DNA of 64,000 nucleotides from Winogradskyella vincentii (lineage in GTDB: Bacteria; Bacteroidota; Bacteroidia; Flavobacteriales; Flavobacteriaceae), in NCBI RefSeq assembly GCF_020166345.1, contig NZ_JAIUJS010000010.1, forward strand, positions 26,501-90,500. The letters are read 5' to 3'. Both the position numbers and the translations under genes were made by a program. The notes beneath the pieces are model-generated. The model was not told where the DNA came from, searched no databases, and saw nothing but the letters and a program-made list of their open reading frames with translations. Of the stretch, positions 40,695 to 50,052 are shown one piece after another (the stretch's first letter is position 1; each line of letters opens with the position of its first letter).

Positions 40695-41564
40695 ATGCCT
40701 TATTGGGTTTCAACTGTATTATTAATTTTAGGAATTTACATTGCTATTAGTATTGCCTTGTACTACTTACAAGACTATATGCTTTTTAAACCCGAAAAAC
40801 TGCCTGAGGATTTTCAGTTTGATTACGAAAATCAAGAAACAAAAGAATATAACCTAGAAACGAGAGATGGTGCTATAATCAACGGACTACGTTTCTTTCC
40901 TAAAGGCGAGAGTAAAGGTGTAGTGTTATATTTAAAAGGCAACTCTAAAAGCATTAAAGGTTGGGGCAAATTTGCAGTAGATTTTACCAGACATGGTTAT
41001 AATGTTTTAATGGTAGATTATAGAGGGTTTGGAAAAAGTACTGGCAAACGATCACAAAAAGCTATTAAAAGAGATTTACAAAAGGTCTACGATAAGATTA
41101 AGGAGAGGACATCAGAAGATAGAATAATACTCTACGGGCGATCATTAGGTTCTGGTTTTGCTACAAAGTTGGCTTCATTGAATAACCCAAAAATGCTCAT
41201 ATTAGATGCGCCATATTATAGCCTTACCAAGGTAACTGCCAGGTATGCACCGTTTATGCCACTTTCAGTTTTATTAAAATACCCTTTGCCAACTTACAAA
41301 TGGTTAAAATATGTACAGTGTCCTATACATATTATTCACGGAACACATGACAAACTGATACCATATAAGTCTAGTGTTAAATTGGCACAAATAAATCCGA
41401 AACTCACCAAAATACATACTGTTATTGGTGGTGGCCACAAGAATTTAAATAATTTTGAATCGTATCATAAAATGTTGGATGATATAATAAATAGCCAACC
41501 AAAAACTATAGATTTAGAATCAACCAGTATTAATGTCATTCACTCATCAAAAAAGAAAGCTTAA
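40695..41564 (+). CDS. Membrane-anchored alpha/beta hydrolase (BEM46-like), copy 1
   Basis: A 289-residue hydrolase with an N-terminal transmembrane segment (residues 2-25). The triad is visible: Ser150 in YGRSLGSG, Asp219 in HGTHDKLIP, His248 in GGGHKN. The oxyanion motif that normally reads HGN reads KGN (Lys81). The next gene is a diverged copy with the normal motif and overlaps this gene by 32 bases. The substrate is unknown; related proteins are esterases or thioesterases. Confidence 0.85.
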   Translation: MPYWVSTVLLILGIYIAISIALYYLQDYMLFKPEKLPEDFQFDYENQETKEYNLETRDGAIINGLRFFPKGESKGVVLYLKGNSKSIKGWGKFAVDFTRHGYNVLMVDYRGFGKSTGKRSQKAIKRDLQKVYDKIKERTSEDRIILYGRSLGSGFATKLASLNNPKMLILDAPYYSLTKVTARYAPFMPLSVLLKYPLPTYKWLKYVQCPIHIIHGTHDKLIPYKSSVKLAQINPKLTKIHTVIGGGHKNLNNFESYHKMLDDIINSQPKTIDLESTSINVIHSSKKKA

Positions 41565-42345
41565 GAGAATATTTGTTGTTCTTTTAGGAGTATATATTAT
41601 GGTAGGAGCAGCGCTTTATTACTTTCAGGAAAAATTAATGTTTTTACCCACTACATTAAATGAGAACTATGTATACGAGCTTAATTATCCTCATGAGGAA
41701 TTGTTTTTAAAACCCAGCGATGATGCTTTAATAAATGCTATTCATTATAAAGCTGAGAAGTCTAAAGGTGTTATATTATATTTTCACGGTAATGCAGGTG
41801 ATTTAAGTCGATGGAGTAAAATTACCGAGTACTTCGTTGAAATGAACTATGATGTTTTGGTAATGGATTATCGTACTTATGGCAAAAGCCAAGGAAAACT
41901 TAGTGAAGATGCTTTACATAATGATGCACAATACTGTTACGATTATCTTTTAAAGCAATATTCTGAAGACAAAATCACGCTGTATGGTAGGTCTTTAGGT
42001 ACTGGTATGGCCTCTAAATTGGCGATTAAGAATAAGCCAAAACAGTTAATTTTAGAAACACCCTATTATAGCATTCTAGATGTGGCAAAACATCGATTCC
42101 CGCTATTTCCTATAAAGTCATTGCTACGTTACCATTTTCCCAATTATGAATACGTAAAAAAAGTGAAATGTCCTATAGCCATTATACATGGAACATCTGA
42201 TAAAGTGGTTCCTTATGAATCTGGTAAAAAACTGTCAGAATTAAATATTGACAACCTGGAATTTATTTCAATTGAAGGAGGAGACCATAATGATCTCGTT
42301 CAATTTGAAGACTATCATTTAGCAATTCAAAACTTATTAAAATAA
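41533..42345 (+). CDS. Membrane-anchored alpha/beta hydrolase (BEM46-like), copy 2
   Basis: A 270-residue paralogue of the preceding gene. The start at 41533 is kept because it gives a full N-terminal anchor (KRIFVVLLGVYIMVGAALYY) although it overlaps the upstream gene. The motifs are HGNAGD (oxyanion), YGRSLGTG (Ser154), HGTSDKVVP and GGDHND, so all triad residues are present. Tandem duplication followed by change in copy 1 is the likely history. A terminator follows. Confidence 0.87.
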   Translation: MSFTHQKRKLKRIFVVLLGVYIMVGAALYYFQEKLMFLPTTLNENYVYELNYPHEELFLKPSDDALINAIHYKAEKSKGVILYFHGNAGDLSRWSKITEYFVEMNYDVLVMDYRTYGKSQGKLSEDALHNDAQYCYDYLLKQYSEDKITLYGRSLGTGMASKLAIKNKPKQLILETPYYSILDVAKHRFPLFPIKSLLRYHFPNYEYVKKVKCPIAIIHGTSDKVVPYESGKKLSELNIDNLEFISIEGGDHNDLVQFEDYHLAIQNLLK

Positions 42346-42377
42346 AAAAAGGCTCCAATTTAATTGAAGCCTTTTTT
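42345..42377. terminator. Bidirectional rho-independent terminator
   Basis: The stem AAAAAAGGCT / AGCCTTTTTT is extended by CAAT / ATTG across one mismatch. A and T runs on the two sides serve both the hydrolase operon and the convergent metalloprotease gene. Confidence 0.85.
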
Positions 42378-42393
42378 AAAATTTGTTACCAAA

Positions 42394-44886
42394 TTATTTA
42401 GGATCTAAAATATCATTTACACGTTCAATTGCGTCTGCAATATGAATTCTACTCATAGAATCAGCACCGCGTGCATTTCTAAGTTGCGAACGAAGAGATT
42501 TTAGTTCAGCTCGTACAACTGCTCTTATATCAGATTGACTCACATCTACATTTGTAGCTCTTATAAAGCGTCTAAATTGAGCAGGAACAGGTGGTTGTTC
42601 ATTCGTCATAATAAACTCCATACGCTCTATATAGGCGCGTTGTAAATTACGTCTATAAATATCTATTTTTCGACCAGTACGTAACTCACTGAATAAACCA
42701 CGGCGTAAGTCTTTCATCATGTCATATAGACCATAGGCTTGACTTCCGTTAATTGATTCATTTTCTAATAGACGTTGCATTCTGCCAAAGTCCATCATAT
42801 TGTTAAGCGTGCGAGTTTGAATGCCTCTAACACGTTCTATATGACCTGCACTTTCTATTTTATTGAAGATGTTATTGTCAAGCATCCATTCAGGAGTTGT
42901 AAATAATTCATCTTGTAAAAATTGCATTGCTTTTTTCTGATGATCCGTTGATACATGTGTATAAACTGCACCTTCTTGGTCATAAGTCTTATAGTATTCG
43001 TAAACACCCCCAATATTAGAAGAAACGTGTCCCATATAACGATTGAATTGGCCAAGAACTTGACCGTACATGGTTTCTAAGTCATCATAATTTTTACCAT
43101 CTTCTGCCGTCCATTCAATTAAGTTTGGAACAATTCTCTGAAGGTTTTTAATTCCGTAGTCACTTGCCAAAACAGCATCGTCACCTAAATCTTCTGTTTG
43201 AGAACTAGGGTCTATTACACCGAATTGCTGTCTTCCAAACCTATACTTCGGATCTCCAGCATGTTCAAGAATCCAGCTGTCAAGAGTTTTCTTTTCATCG
43301 TCTGCTGTTTCTGCATCTAAAATAGGTTTGTAACCCCACATAATGGCATATTTGTCATAAGGACCAATGTTTGGCATTAAGGCTACACCTTCATCACCAG
43401 GTTGTGCAACATAGTTAAATCGTGCGTAATCCATAATGGATGGTGCCGTCCCGAATTCTTTAGTAAATTCTGGATCACGCAATTTTTCTACTGGATATGC
43501 AACACTACTCCCCATATTATGTGGTAATCCTAGTGTATGGCCAACCTCATGTGCCGAAACAAAACGAATTAATCGTCCCATTACTTCATCCTTAAATGCT
43601 ACACCTCTAGCATCTGGATTGATAGCAGCCGTTTGTACAAAGAACCAATTTCGTAATAATGTCATTACGTTATGGTACCAGTTAATATCACTTTCTAAAA
43701 TTTCTCCAGATCTTGGGTCGCTAACGTGAGGTCCATTGGCATTTGGGATTGGCGATGCCAAATATCTTACTACTGAATATCTAACGTCTTCTGGAGACCA
43801 TTCTGGGTCTTCTTCTGGTGTTGGAGGATCCATAGCTATAATCGCATTCTTAAATCCTGCAGCTTCAAAAGCAACTTGCCAGTCTTCAATTCCTTGCTTA
43901 ATGTATTTGCGCCATTGCTCTGGTGTTGCTCTATCAATGTAATAGATAATTGGTTTTTTTGGTTCAACCAATTCACCACGTTTAAACTTCTCTATATCTT
44001 CATCTTTAACTTCTAATCTCCAACGATCTAAATAGCTTATGGTTTTACTTTCTTGAGCATCTAAACCATAATCTACTTGTCCTCTTGCAAACCATCCAAC
44101 GCGCTGATCGAACATACGACGCTTCATAGGTTCTTTTGGAAGTAAGATCATAGAGTTATTTAATTCTAATGAGATACTTCCTGTGCTAGAATTTGAAGGT
44201 GGACGACCTGCGGCATATGTCTTTACATGTCTCGCTTCAATGTTAAGAGGATAACTTTTTACAGATTCAATAAACGATTTATCAGACTCTAATCTTGTGA
44301 TTCTGTATTGTTGTCTTCTTGACTGAGGATAACCTAATGCTTTAACATCTTTGCTAAATAAAGGTGTTACATCGATCACTGTACTTGTAGAATCTTTGCT
44401 ATAAGCCTGAATTGGAAATGTAGCTAATACAGGCTCAAAATTTGAGTTTACCACTGCTTCATGAACTGGTAATGAATCTGCGGCAACCACCTGATGAGAT
44501 ACCACTCTTAACACTACCTTTTTACCATTTCTTTGCCAACGTAATACCTGAGTATTTTGTTTTCCACCACCGAAACCAATACCACTAGCAGTCTTCGCTA
44601 TACGAGTAACCATAAGCATTTCTCTGTCAAATAAAGTATCTGGAATTTCGTAATAATACTTGTCGTCTACAGTATGAACGGTAAATAACCCTTCATCACT
44701 TTTAGCGTCTTTAGTAATTACTTTGTTATAAGGTTTTGGATCGTTTTTACCAGGTTTTTTTCCTGGAGGTTTTGCCGCGGCTGTGGCATCTGGAGTTTTT
44801 GATTTACTTGCTTTTTCTGCTGTTTTACACGAAAAAGCCATAAAAGCCAATGCTACAAATAGTAGCTTAATGTTTATTTGCTTCAC
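42394..44886 (-). CDS. Zinc-dependent metalloprotease (DUF5117/DUF4953 type) lipoprotein
   Basis: An 830-residue lipoprotein (signal peptide ending FMAFSC). The zinc-binding motif HEVGHTLGLPHN lies near residue 450 and is followed by the Met-turn-like SIMDYARFNYV. The N-terminal part (LFTVHTVDDKYYYEIPDTLF) is the DUF5118-like region and the central part DUF5117. Proteins of this kind are large exported metzincin-like proteases, common in Bacteroidota; the substrates are not known. The linker after the Cys is Lys- and Pro-rich. Confidence 0.9.
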   Translation of the reverse strand: MKQINIKLLFVALAFMAFSCKTAEKASKSKTPDATAAAKPPGKKPGKNDPKPYNKVITKDAKSDEGLFTVHTVDDKYYYEIPDTLFDREMLMVTRIAKTASGIGFGGGKQNTQVLRWQRNGKKVVLRVVSHQVVAADSLPVHEAVVNSNFEPVLATFPIQAYSKDSTSTVIDVTPLFSKDVKALGYPQSRRQQYRITRLESDKSFIESVKSYPLNIEARHVKTYAAGRPPSNSSTGSISLELNNSMILLPKEPMKRRMFDQRVGWFARGQVDYGLDAQESKTISYLDRWRLEVKDEDIEKFKRGELVEPKKPIIYYIDRATPEQWRKYIKQGIEDWQVAFEAAGFKNAIIAMDPPTPEEDPEWSPEDVRYSVVRYLASPIPNANGPHVSDPRSGEILESDINWYHNVMTLLRNWFFVQTAAINPDARGVAFKDEVMGRLIRFVSAHEVGHTLGLPHNMGSSVAYPVEKLRDPEFTKEFGTAPSIMDYARFNYVAQPGDEGVALMPNIGPYDKYAIMWGYKPILDAETADDEKKTLDSWILEHAGDPKYRFGRQQFGVIDPSSQTEDLGDDAVLASDYGIKNLQRIVPNLIEWTAEDGKNYDDLETMYGQVLGQFNRYMGHVSSNIGGVYEYYKTYDQEGAVYTHVSTDHQKKAMQFLQDELFTTPEWMLDNNIFNKIESAGHIERVRGIQTRTLNNMMDFGRMQRLLENESINGSQAYGLYDMMKDLRRGLFSELRTGRKIDIYRRNLQRAYIERMEFIMTNEQPPVPAQFRRFIRATNVDVSQSDIRAVVRAELKSLRSQLRNARGADSMSRIHIADAIERVNDILDPK

Positions 44887-44979
44887 GTTAGTCGGTTTTT
44901 TAAAAATTCGCTTGAAAATACGGATTACAAGAGCAATGTCTGTGTTAAAAAACTGACTTTAGTATTTATTTAACGCCAA

Positions 44980-45960
44980 CTACAGGCTGTCTAAAAATTC
45001 TTGGATTAATGAAACACCTTCTTCATGCAATAATGTTGTGCCAATAAATGGCATGCTGAAACCTGGATTGATTTCGGAAATTCTAAATGATATACTTTGT
45101 TTTCTTTCTACAATATTTGTTTCGCTAAACGGTGTTGAGAAGTCTAAATTTAAGGTGGATTGATCATCACAAAACCCACCAGGAATATGACAGTGCGCAC
45201 AATTAACTTCAAAGTAGGCTCTAGATCTTTCTTCCATTGAATAGGACGTGTCTTGCCAATTTGGTACACTGTCAACTGAACTTACTTCTGTTATTCCTGT
45301 AAGTTGGCCTGTATTTATTAAATTCTGTAGCTGATTAACACCATTTCTGTCAAAATTCAAAGATCTCAGTTTAGGCCCTATTGGCGTTATATTGTCATAA
45401 CTGCTATGACAGGTAAAACAATCCTGATTTGATGGAATTTCATATTGGGTAGATCTTTCGTTACCTTCAATATCAATCCATGAAATTGGTAATGTACTTC
45501 CGCTAGGATCTAATACAGCGTCAGTCTGATCTGCATTCCATTTATAATCTCCAGATTCCCAGATTCCATTGGATTTTATGAGCACTCTTGTTTCTATGAT
45601 ATGTCTGCCCATTGATAAATCACGCTCATCTAAATTGTAATAAAAAGTTTTTGCTATGACCGTGTTATCCGGAAATATTGGAAGTCCGTCACCATTGTAC
45701 TGCAATGATGTATTATCAGGTAATGCAATTAATCGTTCTTTGTGAGCATAATCTGAAAAAAGAGGTGTGCTTATTTCATATTCGAATGCCTTTGGAGAAA
45801 TGATGAGATCACTAATGTCACCTGAATAAAGATTTAGTTCAGAAAGATTTGTCTTAAATTCCGCAACTACAGCAGGTGTTTCAACTATAGTCATACCATC
45901 ATCACTTTCGCAAGAAAAGACGAAAATTAAAACTAATAGGAGGGACGTAAGTTGCTTCAT
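44980..45960 (-). CDS. Di-haem c-type cytochrome-like lipoprotein (SO2930/TIGR03806 type)
   Basis: A 326-residue lipoprotein (signal peptide ending FVFSC, then ESDDG). Two haem-binding motifs are present: CFTCH near residue 180 and CAHCH near residue 255. The N-terminal part has LNLYSGDISDLIISPKAFEY and STPLFSDYAHKERLIALPDN, typical of the SO2930 family of cytochromes of unknown partner. It probably carries electrons at the outer membrane. The usual beta-helix neighbour of this family is not seen here. Confidence 0.88.
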   Translation of the reverse strand: MKQLTSLLLVLIFVFSCESDDGMTIVETPAVVAEFKTNLSELNLYSGDISDLIISPKAFEYEISTPLFSDYAHKERLIALPDNTSLQYNGDGLPIFPDNTVIAKTFYYNLDERDLSMGRHIIETRVLIKSNGIWESGDYKWNADQTDAVLDPSGSTLPISWIDIEGNERSTQYEIPSNQDCFTCHSSYDNITPIGPKLRSLNFDRNGVNQLQNLINTGQLTGITEVSSVDSVPNWQDTSYSMEERSRAYFEVNCAHCHIPGGFCDDQSTLNLDFSTPFSETNIVERKQSISFRISEINPGFSMPFIGTTLLHEEGVSLIQEFLDSL

Positions 45961-45990
45961 TTTTGGGCCTGATGAAGGTTAATAGTAGAG

Positions 45991-46020
45991 CGAATTTAAC
46001 AAAAATGAATAAAAAAGCAA
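45991..46020 (-). promoter_or_regulatory. Promoter of the di-haem cytochrome gene
   Basis: On the minus strand TTG (46018-46020) is followed after 19 bases by TAAATTCG (45991-45998), seven of eight matches to TAnnTTTG. The start codon is 30 bases downstream. Confidence 0.5.
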
Positions 46021-46110
46021 GTTTATTTGGTTGAATGGAAATCTAATCCTTTTAAAAAAGGAACCATAATTATATAGTTCCTTATTAAATGTGGTTGAAA
46101 ATGTTAGAAA

Positions 46111-47802
46111 TTAGACTATTTCTACAAATAACCCTTCTTCTGTCTTTTCAACTTTGGTTAAGCCTAATTTACTTAGACCTTTTATTCCTTTGTCCCAACC
46201 TTTATTGCTCAATCCCGATTGCGATTTTAATTCGGTTAAAGTCATTCGTTTTTCAGACTTTAGGATATCAAATATTGCTTTTTCATTGTCGCTTAATTCC
46301 ACCTTTTTCTTTTCAGGTTTCATTTGAGGGAAAAACAATACTTCTTGAATACTTTGATTATTAGTTAAGAACATTACTAGTCTGTCCATTCCTATACCCA
46401 TCCCTGATGTTGGTGGCATACCATATTCTAGGGCTCTTAAAAAATCATAATCTATAAATTCAGTGGCTTCGTCATCACCTTTTTGAGCGAGCTTTAATTG
46501 ATGCTCAAATCTTTCTCTTTGATCAATAGGATCATTTAACTCAGAATACGCATTTGCTATTTCTTTACCACAAACCATAAGTTCAAATCGTTCGGTCAAC
46601 TCTGGGTTTTCTCTATGCTCCTTGCACAACGGACTCATTTCTTTCGGATAATCAGTTATGAAGGTTGGCTGAATATAATTTCCTTCACATTTCTCTCCGA
46701 AAATTTCATCTATTAGTTTTCCTTTACCCATGGTGTCATCTACTTCAACAGCCATAGATTTTGCAGCCTCTCTGATTTCATCTTCGGACTTTCCGTAAAT
46801 ATCAAATCCTGTAAACTCTAGGATAGAATCACGCATTGTAATTCTTTTGTAAGGTGCTTTAAAGCTAATTTGATGTTCTCCAAACGTTGCGTCTGTAGTA
46901 CCGTTAACAGCAATTGCACAATATTCTAACAGTTTTTCGCAGAAGTCCATCATCCAATTATAATCTTTGTAGGCCACATAAATTTCCATTGCTGTGAACT
47001 CAGGATTATGGGTTCTATCCATACCCTCATTTCTAAAGTTTTTAGAAAATTCATAAACGCCATCAAATCCACCAACAATAAGTCGTTTTAAGTACAATTC
47101 ATTAGCAATTCTCATGTATAAAGGAATATCTAATGAGTTATGATGAGTTATAAATGGACGTGCCGCTGCACCACCAGGAATTGGCTGTAATATTGGAGTT
47201 TCAACTTCAAAATAACCTGCATCATTAAAGAAGTTACGCATAGCATTGAAAAGCTTGGTGCGTTTTACAAATACTTCTTTAACATGAGGGTTAACGGCTA
47301 AATCTGCATAGCGCTGACGGTAACGCAACTCAGGATCATTAAACTCATCATAGGTATTTCCCTCTGAGTCTTGTTTTGGTAACGGCAATGGTTTTAAGGC
47401 TTTACTCAAAAGGCTGAACTCTTTAACCATAACCGTTTTTTCGCCTACTTGTGTTGTAAATAATTCACCTTCTATACCAATGAAATCACCAATATCTAAA
47501 AGCTTTTTATATACATCGTTATATTGTGTCTTGTCTTCATTAGGACAAATTTCGTCTCTATTAAAATATACTTGAATACGACCTTCACTATCCTGTAATT
47601 CAGCAAATGATGCTTTTCCTTGAATTCTACGAGACATTAATCTACCAGCAACGATTACTTTTTTGCCTTCTTCGTAATTAGATTTAATCTGTTGAGAAGT
47701 ATGATTTACCGGAAATAAATCAGCCGGGTATGGATTTATACCTAAGGCTCTAAGTTTGCTTAACTTTTCTCGTCTTACTAATTCTTGTTCTGAAAGTTGC
47801 AT
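46111..47802 (-). CDS. lysS: Lysyl-tRNA synthetase with C-terminal winged-helix-like extension
   Basis: A 563-residue class II LysRS. The OB-fold anticodon domain (KVIVAGRLMSRRIQGKASFA) is followed by the catalytic core: FRNEGMDRTHNPEFTAMEIY (motif 2) and PPTSGMGIGMDRLVMFLTNN (motif 3). Residues about 497-563, after QMKPEKKKVE, are an addition of about 65 residues not found in E. coli LysS. It reads like a small winged helix (NEKAIFDILKSEKRMTLTEL, LSNKGWDKGIKGLSKLGL). A -7 element lies 20 bases upstream. Confidence 0.95.
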   Translation of the reverse strand: MQLSEQELVRREKLSKLRALGINPYPADLFPVNHTSQQIKSNYEEGKKVIVAGRLMSRRIQGKASFAELQDSEGRIQVYFNRDEICPNEDKTQYNDVYKKLLDIGDFIGIEGELFTTQVGEKTVMVKEFSLLSKALKPLPLPKQDSEGNTYDEFNDPELRYRQRYADLAVNPHVKEVFVKRTKLFNAMRNFFNDAGYFEVETPILQPIPGGAAARPFITHHNSLDIPLYMRIANELYLKRLIVGGFDGVYEFSKNFRNEGMDRTHNPEFTAMEIYVAYKDYNWMMDFCEKLLEYCAIAVNGTTDATFGEHQISFKAPYKRITMRDSILEFTGFDIYGKSEDEIREAAKSMAVEVDDTMGKGKLIDEIFGEKCEGNYIQPTFITDYPKEMSPLCKEHRENPELTERFELMVCGKEIANAYSELNDPIDQRERFEHQLKLAQKGDDEATEFIDYDFLRALEYGMPPTSGMGIGMDRLVMFLTNNQSIQEVLFFPQMKPEKKKVELSDNEKAIFDILKSEKRMTLTELKSQSGLSNKGWDKGIKGLSKLGLTKVEKTEEGLFVEIV

Positions 47803-47822
47803 TCTGTTAATTTTTAAAAGCG

Positions 47823-47830
47823 CAAAATTA
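47823..47830 (-). promoter_or_regulatory. -7 element of lysS
   Basis: The minus strand reads TAATTTTG, a perfect TAnnTTTG, ending 20 bases before the lysS start. The -33 region is weak. Confidence 0.45.
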
Positions 47831-47934
47831 AACTATTTCAAAAGTAGTATGAAATCTTTTAGAATAAATTGCAATCCACCAAAAAATAAAAACTAAAAAA
47901 TTTATTGAATTATCAATTTTGTAAGGGTTTGTAG

Positions 47935-47946
47935 TGATAATTATCA
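47935..47946. promoter_or_regulatory. 12-bp palindrome upstream of the secreted protein gene
   Basis: TGATAATTATCA is a perfect palindrome in the 249-base gap between lysS and the gene at 48052. It resembles the core of Fur-type boxes (GATAAT repeats), but only one dyad is present. The remaining gap is AT-rich with nothing else I can assign. Confidence 0.3.
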
Positions 47947-48051
47947 TGTTTTATTTAGGGTTAATATCGTTATTTTATGCTTCGCTATATGCGGATTTTT
48001 AGAAGATTGAAAACAACATAAAGATTACAGAATTAAATAAAACATAATACA

Positions 48052-48939
48052 ATGAAAAATTATTTCATAAGCTTAATAACATTGGTGGTTTTTGGATCAT
48101 TTTCCTTTGGTCAAGATTTATCACCTTATATAAAAGTTGGGAAATCAACAGGGTCAATAGAAAGTGTAGCGTCTGAAGTTAAGAATGCTTTAAAAACTAA
48201 TGGTTTTGAGATTTTAGGTACTTATAATCCTTCTGGAAAATCAACACTAAAGGTAATTGCTTTTACAAATTATGCTTTGAAGTCAAAAGCAGTTAAAGTG
48301 TCTGACAGAGGGGCACTGGCTGCAGTCTTAAAGGTAGGTTTAGAAAAAAAGGATGGGCAAGTGTATATTTCATACACCAATCCAGATTATCTTTTACGAG
48401 CTTATCTCATGGAAAATTTTGAAACTTACAAAACTACATTTGTAAAATTCTCTAAGGATTTAAAAACTGCTTTATCTGGTCTAGGTGATGATTTCACGCC
48501 TTTTGGCGGTACCGTTAAGGCTGAAAAACTCAAAAAGTATCATTATAAAATAATGATGCCTTATTTTACAGATCCTGTTGCCCTGCAAGAATATGATTCC
48601 TTTGAAACTGGAGTTACTAAAATTCAGAATAATTTATCGGCAAGAAAAGGTAACACAAAATTGGTTTACAAGCTTATTTATCCTGATAAAAAAGTTGCTG
48701 TATTTGGTGTTGGTTTGAATAGTAAACAAGAAGGCGAAGCACATTTTCTGCCTAAAATAGGCGAGGCTCATGTTGCTGCATTACCTTATGAAATTATATT
48801 ACAAGGTAATAAAGCTACAATGCTTCATGGAAAATATAGAATAGCATTGCATTGGCCAGACCTTACCATGGGTACATTTATGAAAATTATGAGTACTCCT
48901 GGTGATATCGAAGATGCTTTAGAAGCCGTCTGTGAATAA
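48052..48939 (+). CDS. Secreted protein of unknown function, DUF302-like N-terminal region
   Basis: A 295-residue protein with a signal peptide (MKNYFISLITLVVFGSFSFG). Residues about 30-120 (VASEVKNALKTNGFEILGTY, VIAFTNYALKSKAV, ISYTNPDYLLRAYL) resemble the DUF302 fold, which binds small ligands or metals. The C-terminal half (VYKLIYPDKKVAVFGVGLNS, HVAALPYEIILQGNKATMLH) looks like a second copy of a similar fold. No function is assigned. A hairpin follows the stop. Confidence 0.65.
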   Translation: MKNYFISLITLVVFGSFSFGQDLSPYIKVGKSTGSIESVASEVKNALKTNGFEILGTYNPSGKSTLKVIAFTNYALKSKAVKVSDRGALAAVLKVGLEKKDGQVYISYTNPDYLLRAYLMENFETYKTTFVKFSKDLKTALSGLGDDFTPFGGTVKAEKLKKYHYKIMMPYFTDPVALQEYDSFETGVTKIQNNLSARKGNTKLVYKLIYPDKKVAVFGVGLNSKQEGEAHFLPKIGEAHVAALPYEIILQGNKATMLHGKYRIALHWPDLTMGTFMKIMSTPGDIEDALEAVCE

Positions 48940-48948
48940 CAGGTAAAT

Positions 48949-48981
48949 AGTACCTGTAGATGATTTTTTTCTACAGGTACT
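48949..48981. terminator. Hairpin between convergent genes
   Basis: This is a perfect 12-bp stem, AGTACCTGTAGA / TCTACAGGTACT, with a nine-base loop (TGATTTTTT). It lies between two convergent stops. The T tail after the stem is weak on the plus strand, so termination is likely but less certain than at the other hairpins. Confidence 0.65.
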
Positions 48982-48989
48982 TAGTTTTG

Positions 48990-49877
48990 TTAATTATTTT
49001 TGATGACTTCTAGATTTTCTTTTAGATCCTCATCGTCTGGATGCATTTCTAGAGCAGATTGGAGCACTTTAATAGCTTTATCTTTTTGCCCAGTTGCGCC
49101 AAGAGTATTTGCCAAGCTCATGTAAGTTGCAGTCTCATCAGGAAAAAATTTTGTGTTAAGTTCAAAAACTGCGATGGATTCATCAACTCTTTCTGTACCA
49201 AAAAGAATGCGTCCGTAAGTATTTAATTCGCCTGTAGTATATACCATGGCTTTATACTTGTCTAAAAGTTTCGCCTCATGTTTCTTTAAACCCTCAATTC
49301 CTTCTGATTTTAGAATATTGTCTACAACTGTAACGACATGATAGTAAGACTTATAGCTGTTATTAGTCGTTATATTGAGTATATCTTCTTCCAAATTTTT
49401 TATAGGTTCTTCTATTATACGGTTAACTTCTTTCCCGTCTTTGTAGAAAATGATTGTTGGTACACGATGTATGTTTAGACCTTCTTCTTCATGCTGAGGA
49501 CTCTGTTTGTACAAATTAGCTTCCCTACTTAAGGCCACAACAGTCAATTGATTCATCGGATAATTACATGCTTCTAATATTTTATAAAGTCTAGGTACTT
49601 CACGTTGGCTATCGCTACACCAAGTACCCATAAAGAGCATTATCTTATAGTCGCCTAAAATAGTGCTCAATTCCTCTATAATTTTGTTATTTCCTTCGTA
49701 TTGACTGTGTTCTTCCTTAAACCACGAGGCATAATGTTCGCCTTGTAAACCAGACTTATCTATTTTACCGAGTAAATATGGAGCGTCATCTCCTGTTAGA
49801 ATCTCGTTATTTAAGTCTTGGGCGCTTAATATGAAGGTGCTCAATATTGCAAAAATTAAAGTTGTAGTTGACTTCAT
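48990..49877 (-). CDS. Secreted thioredoxin-fold protein with C-terminal TPR
   Basis: A 295-residue exported protein (MKSTTTLIFAILSTFILSAQ). The thioredoxin domain covers residues about 60-170. The active site reads WCSDS (GTWCSDSQREVPRLYKIL), so only one Cys of the CxxC pair is present; IHRVPTIIFYKDGKEV gives the cis-Pro region. Residues about 215-295 contain TPR-like helices (IAVFELNTKFFPDETATYMS, KAIKVLQSALEMHPDDE). With a single Cys it may act as a glutathionylation/isomerase-type or binding protein. Confidence 0.85.
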   Translation of the reverse strand: MKSTTTLIFAILSTFILSAQDLNNEILTGDDAPYLLGKIDKSGLQGEHYASWFKEEHSQYEGNNKIIEELSTILGDYKIMLFMGTWCSDSQREVPRLYKILEACNYPMNQLTVVALSREANLYKQSPQHEEEGLNIHRVPTIIFYKDGKEVNRIIEEPIKNLEEDILNITTNNSYKSYYHVVTVVDNILKSEGIEGLKKHEAKLLDKYKAMVYTTGELNTYGRILFGTERVDESIAVFELNTKFFPDETATYMSLANTLGATGQKDKAIKVLQSALEMHPDDEDLKENLEVIKNN

Positions 49878-49914
49878 AGAATTAAATAATTTTTTAGATA
49901 TTGATTAATATAAA

Positions 49915-50052
49915 TTATTTTAATGGAACTACCGTGCCTTTGATTTTTAGAATTTTGTTCCCGCCTTCAGCATCTATATATCCAGAAAAGGAATACAGAG
50001 CATATCCAATACCGTAAAGCCAAACAAAGAATAATAAAAACAAATAGCGCAT
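49915..50052 (-). CDS. Possible small membrane protein (45 aa)
   Basis: An open frame from ATG 50052 encodes 45 residues: MRYLFLLFFVWLYGIGYALY, then SFSGYIDAEGG and a short strand ending GTVVPLK. One transmembrane segment precedes a polar tail, a plausible small protein. A TAGTTTCG, close to the -7 consensus, lies just upstream. The thioredoxin gene begins 38 bases downstream on the same strand. The overlapping longer frame at 49967-50170 has poor composition and was not kept. Confidence 0.4.
   Translation of the reverse strand: MRYLFLLFFVWLYGIGYALYSFSGYIDAEGGNKILKIKGTVVPLK

Noticed and set aside
44886..44979. Possible promoter upstream of the metalloprotease gene
   Set aside because: CTTG and a TATTTTC are present, but the match to TAnnTTTG is too poor to list.
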